Below the pieces are notes generated by a model. The model ran no database searches. It had not been told where the DNA came from and was given only the letters and a program-made list of their open reading frames with translations. The position numbers and the translations under genes are program-made. This document shows positions 38,844 through 47,504 of a stretch of DNA of 64,000 nt, one piece after another; within the stretch, counting starts at the first letter, position 1, and each line of letters opens with the position of its first letter. This stretch comes from JAGWRI01 sp963728785 (GTDB lineage: Bacteria > Gemmatimonadota > Gemmatimonadetes > Gemmatimonadales > Gemmatimonadaceae): the NCBI GenBank assembly GCA_963728785.1, contig CAVSKV010000002.1, positions 372,001 through 436,000 of the forward strand, read 5' to 3'.

Positions 38844-41045
38844 TCAGCGCGGCGGCGCGGCGGCGAGCCGCACGCGGGCGTCGAGGGCCACCACGCCCCG
38901 CTCGAACGCCACCAGCGGATTGACGTCGAGTTCGGCGATCCGCGGCTGGTCGAGTGCCAGCTGCCCCACACGGCGCAGCGTGTCGGCGATGGCGGCGAGG
39001 TCCGACGGCGCGCTGCCGCGCGCGCCGGTGAGGATCCCGAGCCCGCGAATGGCGCGCACCATCTCGTCGGCCGTTCTCGGGCCGAGCGGCGGCATGCGGA
39101 ACACCACGTCGCGCAGCGATTCCACGAACACGCCGCCCAGCCCGAACATCACGAGCGGGCCGAAGCTGGGATCGCGCACGACGCCGGCAATCGTCTCGCG
39201 GCCGCCGCTCATCTGGCGCTGCACCAGGGCGCCGGCGACGTGTGCGCCGGGCACGCGCTCCACGACGGTGGCGATCAGGTCGTCGTAGGCCGCGCGCACG
39301 TCGCCTGCCGAACGGAGGCCTACACGCACCCCGCCGACGTCGCTCTTATGCACGACCTCGGGCGACACGATCTTCAGCACCACCGGGAACCCCAGGGCCT
39401 GGGCCGCCTCGGCGGCCGCTTCGGCTCCGGTGGCCAGGCGCGCCGCCGCAGTAGATACGCCGTACGCGCCGAGCAGCTGCAGCGCTTCGAGTTCGGTGAG
39501 CTGCTCGCGGCCCTCTCCCAGCGCCCGTTCGACGATGGCCGTCGCCGCCGCCCGGTCGACGTCGAGGGCTACCATCGCCTCGAGGGGCCGCGCGGTCCAC
39601 TCGCGGTACCGGTTGAGCGCGCCGAGCGCCCGGGCGGCCGATTCAGGGAACACGTATGCCGGAATGCCGGCTGCGTGCAGCTCGGCGCGCCCCTCGGGCA
39701 GGCCGCGGCGGCCCATCAACACGGTGAGCACGGGCTTGCTGCGATTGGTGCTTGCCGCGGCGGCGATCGCTTCGGCCACCGCCTCCTGCTCGGTGTTGAG
39801 CGGCGGGATGAAGATCGGCAGCACGGCATCCACCCGCGGATCGGCGAGCAGCGCCGAGACGGCCAGGCGATAGCCTTCGGGCGTGGCCGAGGCGATCATG
39901 TCGAGCGGGTTCCGCACCGACGCCTCCGGCGGGAACATGGGCCGCAGACGCTCGATCGTGGCCGGGCTCAGGTCCACCACGTCCAGCCCCGCGGCGTCGA
40001 GCGCGTCGGCGGCGAGGATCCCGGGGCCACCGGCGTTGGTGACCACGGCGGTGCGCCGCGACGCCGGCAGCGTCGTCACGCCCAGCGCCATCGCCATGTC
40101 GAACAGCTCCTCCACCGACCCTGCCCGCAGCACGCCCGCCTGGGCGAGCAGGGCGTCCACGGCGGTGTCGCTCGCTGCCAGCGCGCCGGTGTGGGACCAG
40201 GCGGCCCGGGCGCCGGCCCGCGACCGCCCCGATTTGACCACGACGATCGGCTTGTGCCGCGTGATGCGCGAGGCAATTTCGAGAAAACGGCGCGGATTGC
40301 CGAAGTTCTCCACGTACATCAGGATCACGCGCACGTTCTCGTCGTGCTCCCAATGCTCGAGCAGGTCGTTGCCGCTCACGTCGGCCTTGTTCCCCACCGA
40401 GGCGAACTGCGCGATGCCGATGCCGTACTCGCGGGCGTAGTCCACCACGCTCACCCCCAGCGCGCCGGACTGCGACACGAACGCGGCGTGCCCCGCCGGC
40501 GGCATTCCAGGCGCGAAGGTGGCGTTCATCGACACGCCGGGATGCGTGTTGATCACGCCCATGCAGTTGGGCCCGATCATGCGCATGCCGTGCCGGCGCA
40601 CCTGTTCCAGCAGCGCGCGCTCGCGCGCCGCGCCTTCGGCGCCCACCTCCCGGAATCCGGCCGAGATCACGACCAGCCCGCGCACTCCCATCGCGCCGCA
40701 CTCGTCGGCCACGTCCACCACGGCCTCCTTGGGCACGCACACGACGGCCAGGTCAGGCGGCTCGGGAATGGCCGATACCGAAGGCGCGCAGGCCACCGAA
40801 CAGACGGCTCTGGCCTTGGGGTTCACGGGGTAGACGGGCCCCGTGAAGCCTTCGGCGATAAGGTTGGTGAGCAGTTGGTGCCCGATCGTCCCCGGCGTGC
40901 GCGACGCGCCGATCACGGCGATGCTGTGCGGTGCGAGAATGGGCGCGAGCGGCCCGCGTTCGTCGGGAAGCGAGTCCGGTCCCTCCGGGTTTTTCGCCTT
41001 GGGGTTTTCGCTGGGCGTCACGACTCCTCCGCGGGGTTGTGCCAT
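38844..41045 (-). CDS. ADP-forming acetyl-CoA (acyl-CoA) synthetase, fused alpha and beta
   Basis: A 733-residue enzyme converting acyl-CoA + ADP + Pi to the acid + ATP + CoA (or the reverse). Domains in order: CoA-binding Rossmann (about 30-130, HSIAVIGASRTPGTIGHQLLTNLI), succinyl-CoA ligase-like (about 165-480, including the phospho-His segment AWSHTGALAASD), and an ATP-grasp_5 domain (about 510-730, GFPVVLKIVSPEVVHKSDVGGVRVGL, and ELDVNPLV). No GNAT domain is fused, unlike Pat/PatZ acetyltransferases. The frame stays open 2 kb upstream, antisense to the kinase, but ATG 41045 opens right at the conserved start. It is transcribed divergently from the kinase. Confidence 0.9.
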   Translation of the reverse strand: MAQPRGGVVTPSENPKAKNPEGPDSLPDERGPLAPILAPHSIAVIGASRTPGTIGHQLLTNLIAEGFTGPVYPVNPKARAVCSVACAPSVSAIPEPPDLAVVCVPKEAVVDVADECGAMGVRGLVVISAGFREVGAEGAARERALLEQVRRHGMRMIGPNCMGVINTHPGVSMNATFAPGMPPAGHAAFVSQSGALGVSVVDYAREYGIGIAQFASVGNKADVSGNDLLEHWEHDENVRVILMYVENFGNPRRFLEIASRITRHKPIVVVKSGRSRAGARAAWSHTGALAASDTAVDALLAQAGVLRAGSVEELFDMAMALGVTTLPASRRTAVVTNAGGPGILAADALDAAGLDVVDLSPATIERLRPMFPPEASVRNPLDMIASATPEGYRLAVSALLADPRVDAVLPIFIPPLNTEQEAVAEAIAAAASTNRSKPVLTVLMGRRGLPEGRAELHAAGIPAYVFPESAARALGALNRYREWTARPLEAMVALDVDRAAATAIVERALGEGREQLTELEALQLLGAYGVSTAAARLATGAEAAAEAAQALGFPVVLKIVSPEVVHKSDVGGVRVGLRSAGDVRAAYDDLIATVVERVPGAHVAGALVQRQMSGGRETIAGVVRDPSFGPLVMFGLGGVFVESLRDVVFRMPPLGPRTADEMVRAIRGLGILTGARGSAPSDLAAIADTLRRVGQLALDQPRIAELDVNPLVAFERGVVALDARVRLAAAPPR

Positions 41046-41339
41046 GGCTGCTGCCACCCCAATGTGGGGAAGCCGCCGGACGATCGCCGTCGACAAACGA
41101 TCCCATCGTCTGTCGGGAATCCGACGACCGTGCCTTCGAGCAAAGCTAGCCGCGTCGCCGCGCGGCATGCTGCCCTGGCGCCGCGGTTTGCGCCCGGGGA
41201 GCGTATACTCCAGTGGGCGCGCCGCGGGGAAGATCGCGGTGTCGTCCGGGTTGGCGCGCCGCGGCGCGGCCAACCCTGGGGAAGTGAGAGTTGTCTTAGG
41301 GTATGCGCGCCGTGCGCGCGCCGCCGCGATCAGTCCGCC
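41046..41339. promoter_or_regulatory. Divergent promoter region between the acyl-CoA synthetase and the Ser/Thr kinase
   Basis: Almost 300 bp without a gene, GC-rich with a G-run near 41180. It must contain both promoters, but no clear -10/-35 pair can be assigned from sequence alone. Confidence 0.35.
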
Positions 41340-43793
41340 ATGACCGATATTCTCGACGCGTTGCAGCACACGCTGGGCCCCACGTACACCATCGAGCGCG
41401 AGCTTGGTGGTGGCGGAATGTCGCACGTGTTTGTGGCGCTCGACCAGACGCTGGGCCGGCGCGTGGCCGTGAAGGTCGTCTCGCCGGAACTCGCGGCATC
41501 GGTAAACCTCGAGCGCTTCATGCGCGAGATCCTCGTGGCCGCCACGCTGCAGAACCCCCATATCGTGGGCGTGCTCACGACGGGCGAGGTGGACGGCCTG
41601 CCGTACTTCACGATGCCGTACATCGAGGGCGAGTCGTTGCGCGCCCTCATGGCGAGAACGGGACCGATGCCGGTGCGCGACACCGTCACGATCCTGCGCG
41701 ACGTGGCGCGCGCGCTGGCGTATGCCCACGAGCGCGGCATCGTGCACCGCGACATCAAGCCGGACAACGTGCTGCTGGCGTCGGGCTCGGCCATGGTCAC
41801 CGACTTCGGAATCGCCAAAGCGGTGCTGTCGTCGCGACGCGCCACCACGCCCGTCCGGTCCACCCTGCCCGACACGAGCTTCCTCACGCAGGTGGGCACC
41901 ACGGTGGGCACGCCCGCCTACATGGCGCCCGAGCAGATCGCCGCCGACCCCGACGTGGACGCACGCGCCGACATCTACTCGTTCGGCGTGATGGCCTACG
42001 AGATGCTCGCCGGCGGCCCGCCCTTCGCGTCGCTCACGCCGCAGGCCCTCCTGGCCGCCCACCTGACCAAGATCCCGCGGCCCCTCGGCGAGCTGCGGCC
42101 GGAGCTGCCGCCGCTCCTCGTCCAGCTCGTCATGCGCTGCCTGGAAAAGGACCGCGCCAAGCGCCCGCAATCGGCCCGCGAGATCGTCGACGCACTCGAC
42201 GACCCGGCGGTGGTCAGCAATGGTACCGTGGCCGCGCTGGCCGTGCCCCATGACCGGCTCCGCCGCCGCATCACCGCCCTGGTACTGGCCGCCATCGTGC
42301 TCGGCGCGGCGGCCACGGCCGCGGTGTTCACCATGCGCGGCCGCCCGGCGACGCGGGTGGCAGCCATGGCCCGCGATACCGGCCAGACGCGCTCGGTGCT
42401 CGTGGTACCGTTCGTCAATGCCGGGTCTGACTCCAGCGATGGGCCGCTGGCCCTCGGCATCACCAGCGAGCTGCTCAGCGCGCTCGCCCGCATTCCCGGA
42501 CTGCGCGTGGCGTCGTGGCCCGCCGGCGCCGCCGGAGGCGACCAGTATCCCACCGAACAGGACCTGGGCAGGAAATACAAGGTGGGCTACGTACTCGAGG
42601 GCACGGTGCAGAAGGACAGTTCGCGACTCCGCATCACAGCGCGGTTGGTGAGCACATCCAACGGATTTCAGGTGTGGGCCGACGTGTTCGACCGCACGGC
42701 CGGCGACGTGTTCGCGGTGCAGCAGGACATCTCGTCGTCCATCGTGCAGGCCCTCGAACCGCAGCTCACCCCGCCGCCGGAACTCCTGGCCGAGCGCGGC
42801 ACGATGGACGACACTGCCTACGAAGCCTTCACCCGCGCCAACGGCTTCATCAGCCGGCGCGGGGGGCAGTCGCTGCGGCGGGCCATCTACATCCTGAGCG
42901 CCGCGGTGCACCGCGACTCGTCGTTCGCCAAGGCCTACGCAGCCACGGCCCGCGCCTACTCGTTGCTTCCGCTCGACGACGCCGCCGCGGGTGACACCGC
43001 GATCGCCCGGGGCATCGCCGCCGCAACCCGCGCCATTGCGCTCGACAGCACGCTGTCCGACGCCTACGCCGCGCGGGCGGCGCTCTACCGCGCCAGCTTC
43101 CGCTGGGCCGACGCCGAGCAGGACTACCGGCACGCCATGGCCCTGAATCCGCGCGACGCCGCGGCGCGCACCGGGTTCGGCGAGTTCATGCTGGTCCAGG
43201 GCCGGGTGCGCGAGGGCACCGGCCAACTGCGCCGCGCGCTGGCCCTCGACCCGACCTCGGCCGCCACGGCCGCCGCCTACGCCGTGGCGCTGGGCATTTC
43301 GGGAGACACCGCGGCGGCGCTCGATACCGCGCGCCGCGCCATGGCGCTCGACTCCACGGGCTTCGTCACGCGCCTCGCCCTGGGAAGCGCGCTCATCTTT
43401 GCCGGCCGGGCCGAAGCTGCGCTTCTCCCTCTCGAAGCCGCCAGCTCACTCGCCACGGCGCGCAACCCCACGTCGAGCGCCGTGTCGGCGATGCTGGCCT
43501 ACGCGTATGCTCGTGTGGGCGACACGCATCAGGCCCAGGCCATCGCCCAGGACGCCGCCACCGCCAGGAATCCCGACGCCGCGCTCATCCTCGCCCACGC
43601 CGCGCTCGGCGCCGGCGACACCACCCGCGCCCTCGCCGAGTTGGCCACCGCCGCCGCGCAGCACGCGCCCCAGCTCTCCGCCCTGCCGCTGGCCGAGCCG
43701 ATCTTCAACCGCATTCGCCGCTCGGCAAAGTTCACGGCCGTGTTGCGCACGCTCGGCCTGCCCGATTCCATCGCGGTCGCGCCGGTCCGATAG
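41340..43793 (+). CDS. Transmembrane Ser/Thr protein kinase with TolB-like and TPR region
   Basis: An 817-residue Hanks-type kinase. The N-terminal kinase domain (about 15-275) shows LGGGGMSHVF, VAVKVV (catalytic Lys), IVHRDIKPDNVLL (catalytic loop), DFG, MAPEQ and DIYSFGVMAYEMLAGGPPF. One transmembrane helix follows (about residues 305-325). Outside the membrane are a TolB-like adenylyl-cyclase-associated segment (VLVVPFVN ... KYKVGYVLEGTVQKDSSRLRITARLV) and tetratricopeptide repeats to the C-terminus. This layout is expanded in Gemmatimonadota. It may phosphorylate partners read by the FHA protein and removed by the PP2C at 16-18 kb; this link is inference. Confidence 0.92.
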   Translation: MTDILDALQHTLGPTYTIERELGGGGMSHVFVALDQTLGRRVAVKVVSPELAASVNLERFMREILVAATLQNPHIVGVLTTGEVDGLPYFTMPYIEGESLRALMARTGPMPVRDTVTILRDVARALAYAHERGIVHRDIKPDNVLLASGSAMVTDFGIAKAVLSSRRATTPVRSTLPDTSFLTQVGTTVGTPAYMAPEQIAADPDVDARADIYSFGVMAYEMLAGGPPFASLTPQALLAAHLTKIPRPLGELRPELPPLLVQLVMRCLEKDRAKRPQSAREIVDALDDPAVVSNGTVAALAVPHDRLRRRITALVLAAIVLGAAATAAVFTMRGRPATRVAAMARDTGQTRSVLVVPFVNAGSDSSDGPLALGITSELLSALARIPGLRVASWPAGAAGGDQYPTEQDLGRKYKVGYVLEGTVQKDSSRLRITARLVSTSNGFQVWADVFDRTAGDVFAVQQDISSSIVQALEPQLTPPPELLAERGTMDDTAYEAFTRANGFISRRGGQSLRRAIYILSAAVHRDSSFAKAYAATARAYSLLPLDDAAAGDTAIARGIAAATRAIALDSTLSDAYAARAALYRASFRWADAEQDYRHAMALNPRDAAARTGFGEFMLVQGRVREGTGQLRRALALDPTSAATAAAYAVALGISGDTAAALDTARRAMALDSTGFVTRLALGSALIFAGRAEAALLPLEAASSLATARNPTSSAVSAMLAYAYARVGDTHQAQAIAQDAATARNPDAALILAHAALGAGDTTRALAELATAAAQHAPQLSALPLAEPIFNRIRRSAKFTAVLRTLGLPDSIAVAPVR

Positions 43794-43838
43794 GCGGCAC
43801 CGCTTGGCACGGCGGCCCCGCGCCGTCAGATTTGCCGA

Positions 43839-44675
43839 ATGTCCGCTCTGACCCTCGCGCTGCTCGTCGCCTCCGGGGCCGTCTGTGCCGGCCTGCTCGG
43901 CGCCCTCACCGGCCTCGGCGGCGGGCTCGTCATCGTGCCGATGCTCACGCTGCTGTTCCACGTCAACATCCGGTACGCCATCGGCGCCTCGTTGGTGTCG
44001 GTGATCGCCACGTCGTCGGGTGCCGCAGCCGCTTACGTGCGCGAGGGGTTCACCAACGTGCGCGTGGGCATCCTCCTCGAGACAGGCACCACCATCGGCG
44101 CGCTGGTCGGTGCGTCGCTCGCCGGCTTCGTGCCAACCGGCGCGCTGGCCATCCTCTTCGGCGTCGTTCTGCTCTACTCGGCGTACCAGTCCATGCGGCC
44201 GCGCGCCGAGCACGTGTTGGCCGAGCATCCGGACAAATGGGCGCGCCGATTCAGCCTCGATTCCACCTACCCCACTCCGCATGGCCTTCAGCCCTACTCG
44301 GTGCAGGGCGTGCCGCCGGGGCTCGGCCTGATGTTTATTGCCGGCATCCTGTCGGCACTGCTCGGCATCGGGTCAGGGATCATCAAGGTGCTGGCCATGG
44401 ACCACGCCATGAAGCTGCCGTTCAAGGTGTCCACCACGACGAGCAACTTCATGATCGGCGTGACCGCCGCAGCGAGCGCCGGGATCTACCTTCACGCGGG
44501 CTACATCGAGCCGACCATCGCCTTTCCCGTCATGCTCGGGGTGCTCGCCGGGGCGGTGGTGGGCGCGCGCTTGCTCTCGCGAATCCATCATACCTGGCTG
44601 CGGCGGTTGTTCACCCTGGTCGTGGTCGTGATGGCCGTCGAGATGCTGTACAAGGGCATCACGGGAGCCGTATGA
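43839..44675 (+). CDS. TauE/SafE-family sulfite/anion exporter
   Basis: A 278-residue membrane protein with about eight transmembrane helices and the paired TauE motifs GALTGLGGGLVIVPMLTLLFHVNIRYAIGASLVSVIATS and ALLGIGSGIIKVLAMDHAMKLPFKVSTTTSNFMIGVTAAAS. Family members export sulfite, sulfolactate or related anions. The ATG of the DUF1634 gene overlaps its stop (ATGA), and this gene pair is a known combination. Confidence 0.9.
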   Translation: MSALTLALLVASGAVCAGLLGALTGLGGGLVIVPMLTLLFHVNIRYAIGASLVSVIATSSGAAAAYVREGFTNVRVGILLETGTTIGALVGASLAGFVPTGALAILFGVVLLYSAYQSMRPRAEHVLAEHPDKWARRFSLDSTYPTPHGLQPYSVQGVPPGLGLMFIAGILSALLGIGSGIIKVLAMDHAMKLPFKVSTTTSNFMIGVTAAASAGIYLHAGYIEPTIAFPVMLGVLAGAVVGARLLSRIHHTWLRRLFTLVVVVMAVEMLYKGITGAV

Positions 44676-45073
44676 ACACCGACCGACCGCCCAACGAGCC
44701 CCGCTGGACCGACCATCAGGTGGACATGGTGATCGGCCGGCTGCTGCAGATTGGCGTGCTGCTCGCCGCCGCCGTCACGCTTGCCGGCGGCCTGCTCTAC
44801 CTGGCGCACCACGGGGCCGTGGCGCCCGACTTCCGCTCGTTCACGGGCGCACCCGCCGCATTGCGCAGCCTGTCGGCCATTGCGCGCGGCGTCGCAGCCG
44901 GCGACAGCGCGTCGCTCGTGCAGCTGGGGCTCGTGCTGCTCATTCTGACGCCGATGGCGCGCGTGGCGCTCACCCTCGGCGCGTTCCTCATTCAGAAGGA
45001 CCGGCTGTACGTCGGCCTCACCACCATCGTGCTCGCCGTGCTCGTGTACGGGCTGTTCTGGGCCCGCGGCTAG
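44672..45073 (+). CDS. DUF1634 membrane protein
   Basis: A 133-residue protein with three hydrophobic helices (about 25-47, 85-108 and 112-130) and the DUF1634 pattern (IGRLLQIGVLLAAAVTLAGG and LLILTPMARVALTLGAFLIQKDRLYVGLTTIVLAVL). It always follows TauE-family exporters in this arrangement and may be a partner in transport. Start ATG at 44672 is in the exporter stop. Confidence 0.88.
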   Translation: MNTDRPPNEPRWTDHQVDMVIGRLLQIGVLLAAAVTLAGGLLYLAHHGAVAPDFRSFTGAPAALRSLSAIARGVAAGDSASLVQLGLVLLILTPMARVALTLGAFLIQKDRLYVGLTTIVLAVLVYGLFWARG

Positions 45074-45080
45074 CGCGGCG

Positions 45081-46838
45081 CTACCAGCCGGCCAGGTGCC
45101 GGCGCACCACGTCCGCATCGGCGGCTTCGACCACGACGATCAGCCGGTCGCCCGCTTCGAGCACGGTCTCGGCGCGCGGGACTACGAAGGTGTCGCCGCG
45201 AACGATCGCGATGATGTTCGAGTCGTGCGTGCCCAGCCGCCGGCCGCTCGCGCCCACCGTCGTGGCGACGAACGGACTGTCCGCCTTCAGTGTGCCGGCA
45301 ATCAACTGCCGGCCGCCCGGCACTTCCACCGAGAGATTCGACCTGAGCAGAGAAAGCAGATCGAGGTCGCCGACCTCCGAGAGGTCGGGAAGCGACTCGC
45401 GCCTGAACAGCCGCAGCGCCACGGTGAGCTGATCAGCACGGTGAGCCGGCGATTCGGCACGATTGGGCACCTGTGCCTCGTAGATACTGCGGTACTTGAG
45501 CCGGGCCGACAGCCGCATCTGCACGATGTAGCTGACCATCACCGCCAGCGCCGCCGGAACGAGCAGCGTGTAGCCCCCCGTCATCTCGGTGACCATCATC
45601 ATCGTGGCGATCGGCAGGTGCGCCGACGCCGCGAAGACGGCCGCCATACCGACCACGACGAATGGCGCCGGCGGCTGGTGCACGAGCACGGCGCAGCCGC
45701 CCCCCAACATCGCTCCCATGAACAGGCTCGGCGCGAACACGCCGCCGGAGCCGCCCGACGCCACCGAGAAGCTCAACGCGAGCATCTTGGCGAACGCCAG
45801 GATCACCAGCCCCCCGAACACCAGCTTCCCGTCGATCGCCAGCTGCATCCACCCGTAGCCACCCCCGATGACCTGCGGATAGACCAGCGCGAGCAGCCCC
45901 GTCAACAGCCCGCCGATCGCCGGCCGGACGTACGCGGGCACCGGCAGTTGGCGGAACCAGTCGCGCAGTCCATAGAACACCACTGGGAGCAGCGTCCCGA
46001 GGATGCCCGCGGCGAGTCCGAGCCCGACGTACCATCCATAGTCGAGGTACGACTGCAACTCCGGAATCGGCCCCGGCATCTGGAACAGCGGCTGCCAGCC
46101 TACGAACAGGCCGTTCACCGCGTACGCGATGACCGCTGCCAGCATCGTGTAGAGCAGCGCGCCCGGCTCGAACTCCATGTCGGAGTACAGGACTTCCACC
46201 GCCATGATCGCCGTGCCGATCGGCGATCGGAAGATCGCCGACAGCCCGGCCGCCATGCCGATCAGCAGGATCAGCCGGCGGTCTTCGGCGTCCCGGTTCA
46301 GCAGCGAAGCGTACCAGGACCCGAACCCCGCCGTGATCAGGGCAACCGGTCCCTCGCGCCCCGCCGCCCCACCCGATCCGATCGTGATCGCCGACGCGAC
46401 CATCTTGACCGGAGCCACGCGTCCGCGCAGGACGCCCTCGGATTGATGGAAGGCGCGGATCACGGTGTCGGTGCCGTGGCCTTCGGCCTCGGGCGCCAGG
46501 TCGTATACGAGCAAGCCGACGATGAGACCGCCGATCATCGTGGCGACCGGGACGAGCCACAGTCCGTAGGGGCCGATCGTCTCCGTGAGCGAGCCGCCCT
46601 CGGAAGGCAGCGCCGGCGCATGGTAGTGCGCCAGGAACGTCATGAACACGCCGCTGCTCACGGCCACCATGCGCAGGAACAGTTGGGCGGCCAGTGCGCC
46701 TACGACCCCGAGGATGATCGTGTCGATGAGACGCTGGCGTTGGCGCCGGGACGCTTGCTCGAATCTCTGCGCCGGCCCGTCGGACGCGCGAAAGGGTCTG
46801 GCGAATTCGGCCAGGCGCTCGGCCCAGGTCATGGCCAC
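45081..46838 (-). CDS. ClC-family chloride channel/antiporter with C-terminal RCK_C-like domain
   Basis: A 585-residue protein. The ClC fold (about 35-455) shows GSGGAAGREGPVALITAG (the GREGP gating glutamate) and SGGSGGVFAPSLFMGAML (second signature), plus FRSPIGTAIMAVEVLYSD, where an acidic residue sits near the internal proton-glutamate site of antiporters. Instead of the CBS pair common in ClC proteins, the C-terminus (about 500-580, SPFVATTVGASGRRLGTHDSNIIAIVRGDTFVVPRAETVLEAGDRLIVVVE) reads as a TrkA-C/RCK_C regulatory domain. Whether it is a channel or exchanger is not decided. Confidence 0.9.
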   Translation of the reverse strand: MAMTWAERLAEFARPFRASDGPAQRFEQASRRQRQRLIDTIILGVVGALAAQLFLRMVAVSSGVFMTFLAHYHAPALPSEGGSLTETIGPYGLWLVPVATMIGGLIVGLLVYDLAPEAEGHGTDTVIRAFHQSEGVLRGRVAPVKMVASAITIGSGGAAGREGPVALITAGFGSWYASLLNRDAEDRRLILLIGMAAGLSAIFRSPIGTAIMAVEVLYSDMEFEPGALLYTMLAAVIAYAVNGLFVGWQPLFQMPGPIPELQSYLDYGWYVGLGLAAGILGTLLPVVFYGLRDWFRQLPVPAYVRPAIGGLLTGLLALVYPQVIGGGYGWMQLAIDGKLVFGGLVILAFAKMLALSFSVASGGSGGVFAPSLFMGAMLGGGCAVLVHQPPAPFVVVGMAAVFAASAHLPIATMMMVTEMTGGYTLLVPAALAVMVSYIVQMRLSARLKYRSIYEAQVPNRAESPAHRADQLTVALRLFRRESLPDLSEVGDLDLLSLLRSNLSVEVPGGRQLIAGTLKADSPFVATTVGASGRRLGTHDSNIIAIVRGDTFVVPRAETVLEAGDRLIVVVEAADADVVRRHLAGW

Positions 46839-46862
46839 CGGAGTGCCGGTCGCGCGGCCGTG

Positions 46863-47282
46863 TTACTGCCTCAGGTAGACCAGCGCCAATCCCTGCGCCG
46901 ACATGTTGAGCGTGTTGCCGCTGTACGAACCGGTCCCCGTGGAGCTGCCCCCGCCGAACGTGAACGCGATGGTCGAGCCGGTCACGACGAAGCTGCCCGC
47001 ACCGAGATAGTTGTCCGTGGTCGTACCGGAACTGCTCACGTATTTCAGATCGCCCTGCTGCAGCATGGAGCCGTCGGCGTTGAGCGTGAGCACCTCATCC
47101 AACCAGATCTCCGTGGAGCCACCGCTCGTCCCGAGGGTGTATGGCAGACTGTCTCCATTGACCGTCTCGAGATTCCAGGCGCCGACGATGTCCGGCGGCG
47201 CGGGCGTCAGCTTCGGTTGCGTGCTCCCGACGCACGCGGTCACCGACAGCGCGAGCGCGCAGCAGCAGAGGAGCATTCGCAT
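46863..47282 (-). CDS. Small lipoprotein with lipocalin-like beta structure
   Basis: A 139-residue lipoprotein precursor (lipobox SVTAC). The mature part IVGAWNLETVNGDSLPYTLGTSGG...VLTLNADGSMLQQGDL...GSTIAFTFGGGSSTGTGSYSGNTLNMSAQGL is a run of short beta strands, similar to lipocalin-like/META-type calycin domains. A related small lipoprotein is encoded at 50.9-51.3 kb. Function unknown; likely outer-membrane or periplasmic. Confidence 0.7.
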   Translation of the reverse strand: MRMLLCCCALALSVTACVGSTQPKLTPAPPDIVGAWNLETVNGDSLPYTLGTSGGSTEIWLDEVLTLNADGSMLQQGDLKYVSSSGTTTDNYLGAGSFVVTGSTIAFTFGGGSSTGTGSYSGNTLNMSAQGLALVYLRQ

Positions 47283-47504
47283 CGTGGGTCTCCGAGTGAG
47301 AACGTCGCCGGTCTCATCCGGCATCGGCCGGGCAGCCGGTGGCCCGGAGGTCGGGTGAGGAAGGATGGCGACTGATGTCTAAGCATGACGGCCGGTCTCA
47401 CGATTGGCAAGAATCCCCGCCGGATGCATGGCGGGGCCGTCGGCAATCGGGTGGTCGGGATGGGTGGACCGCTGTCCGGAAGTCCCTGAGCACATCTCCG
47501 GCCG

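Noticed and set aside
38844..43226. A very long minus-strand open frame of 1,460 codons covering the acyl-CoA synthetase and running antisense to the kinase
   Set aside because: Only 38844-41045 matches a known enzyme; the upstream part is the mirror of kinase codons, a GC-rich shadow frame.
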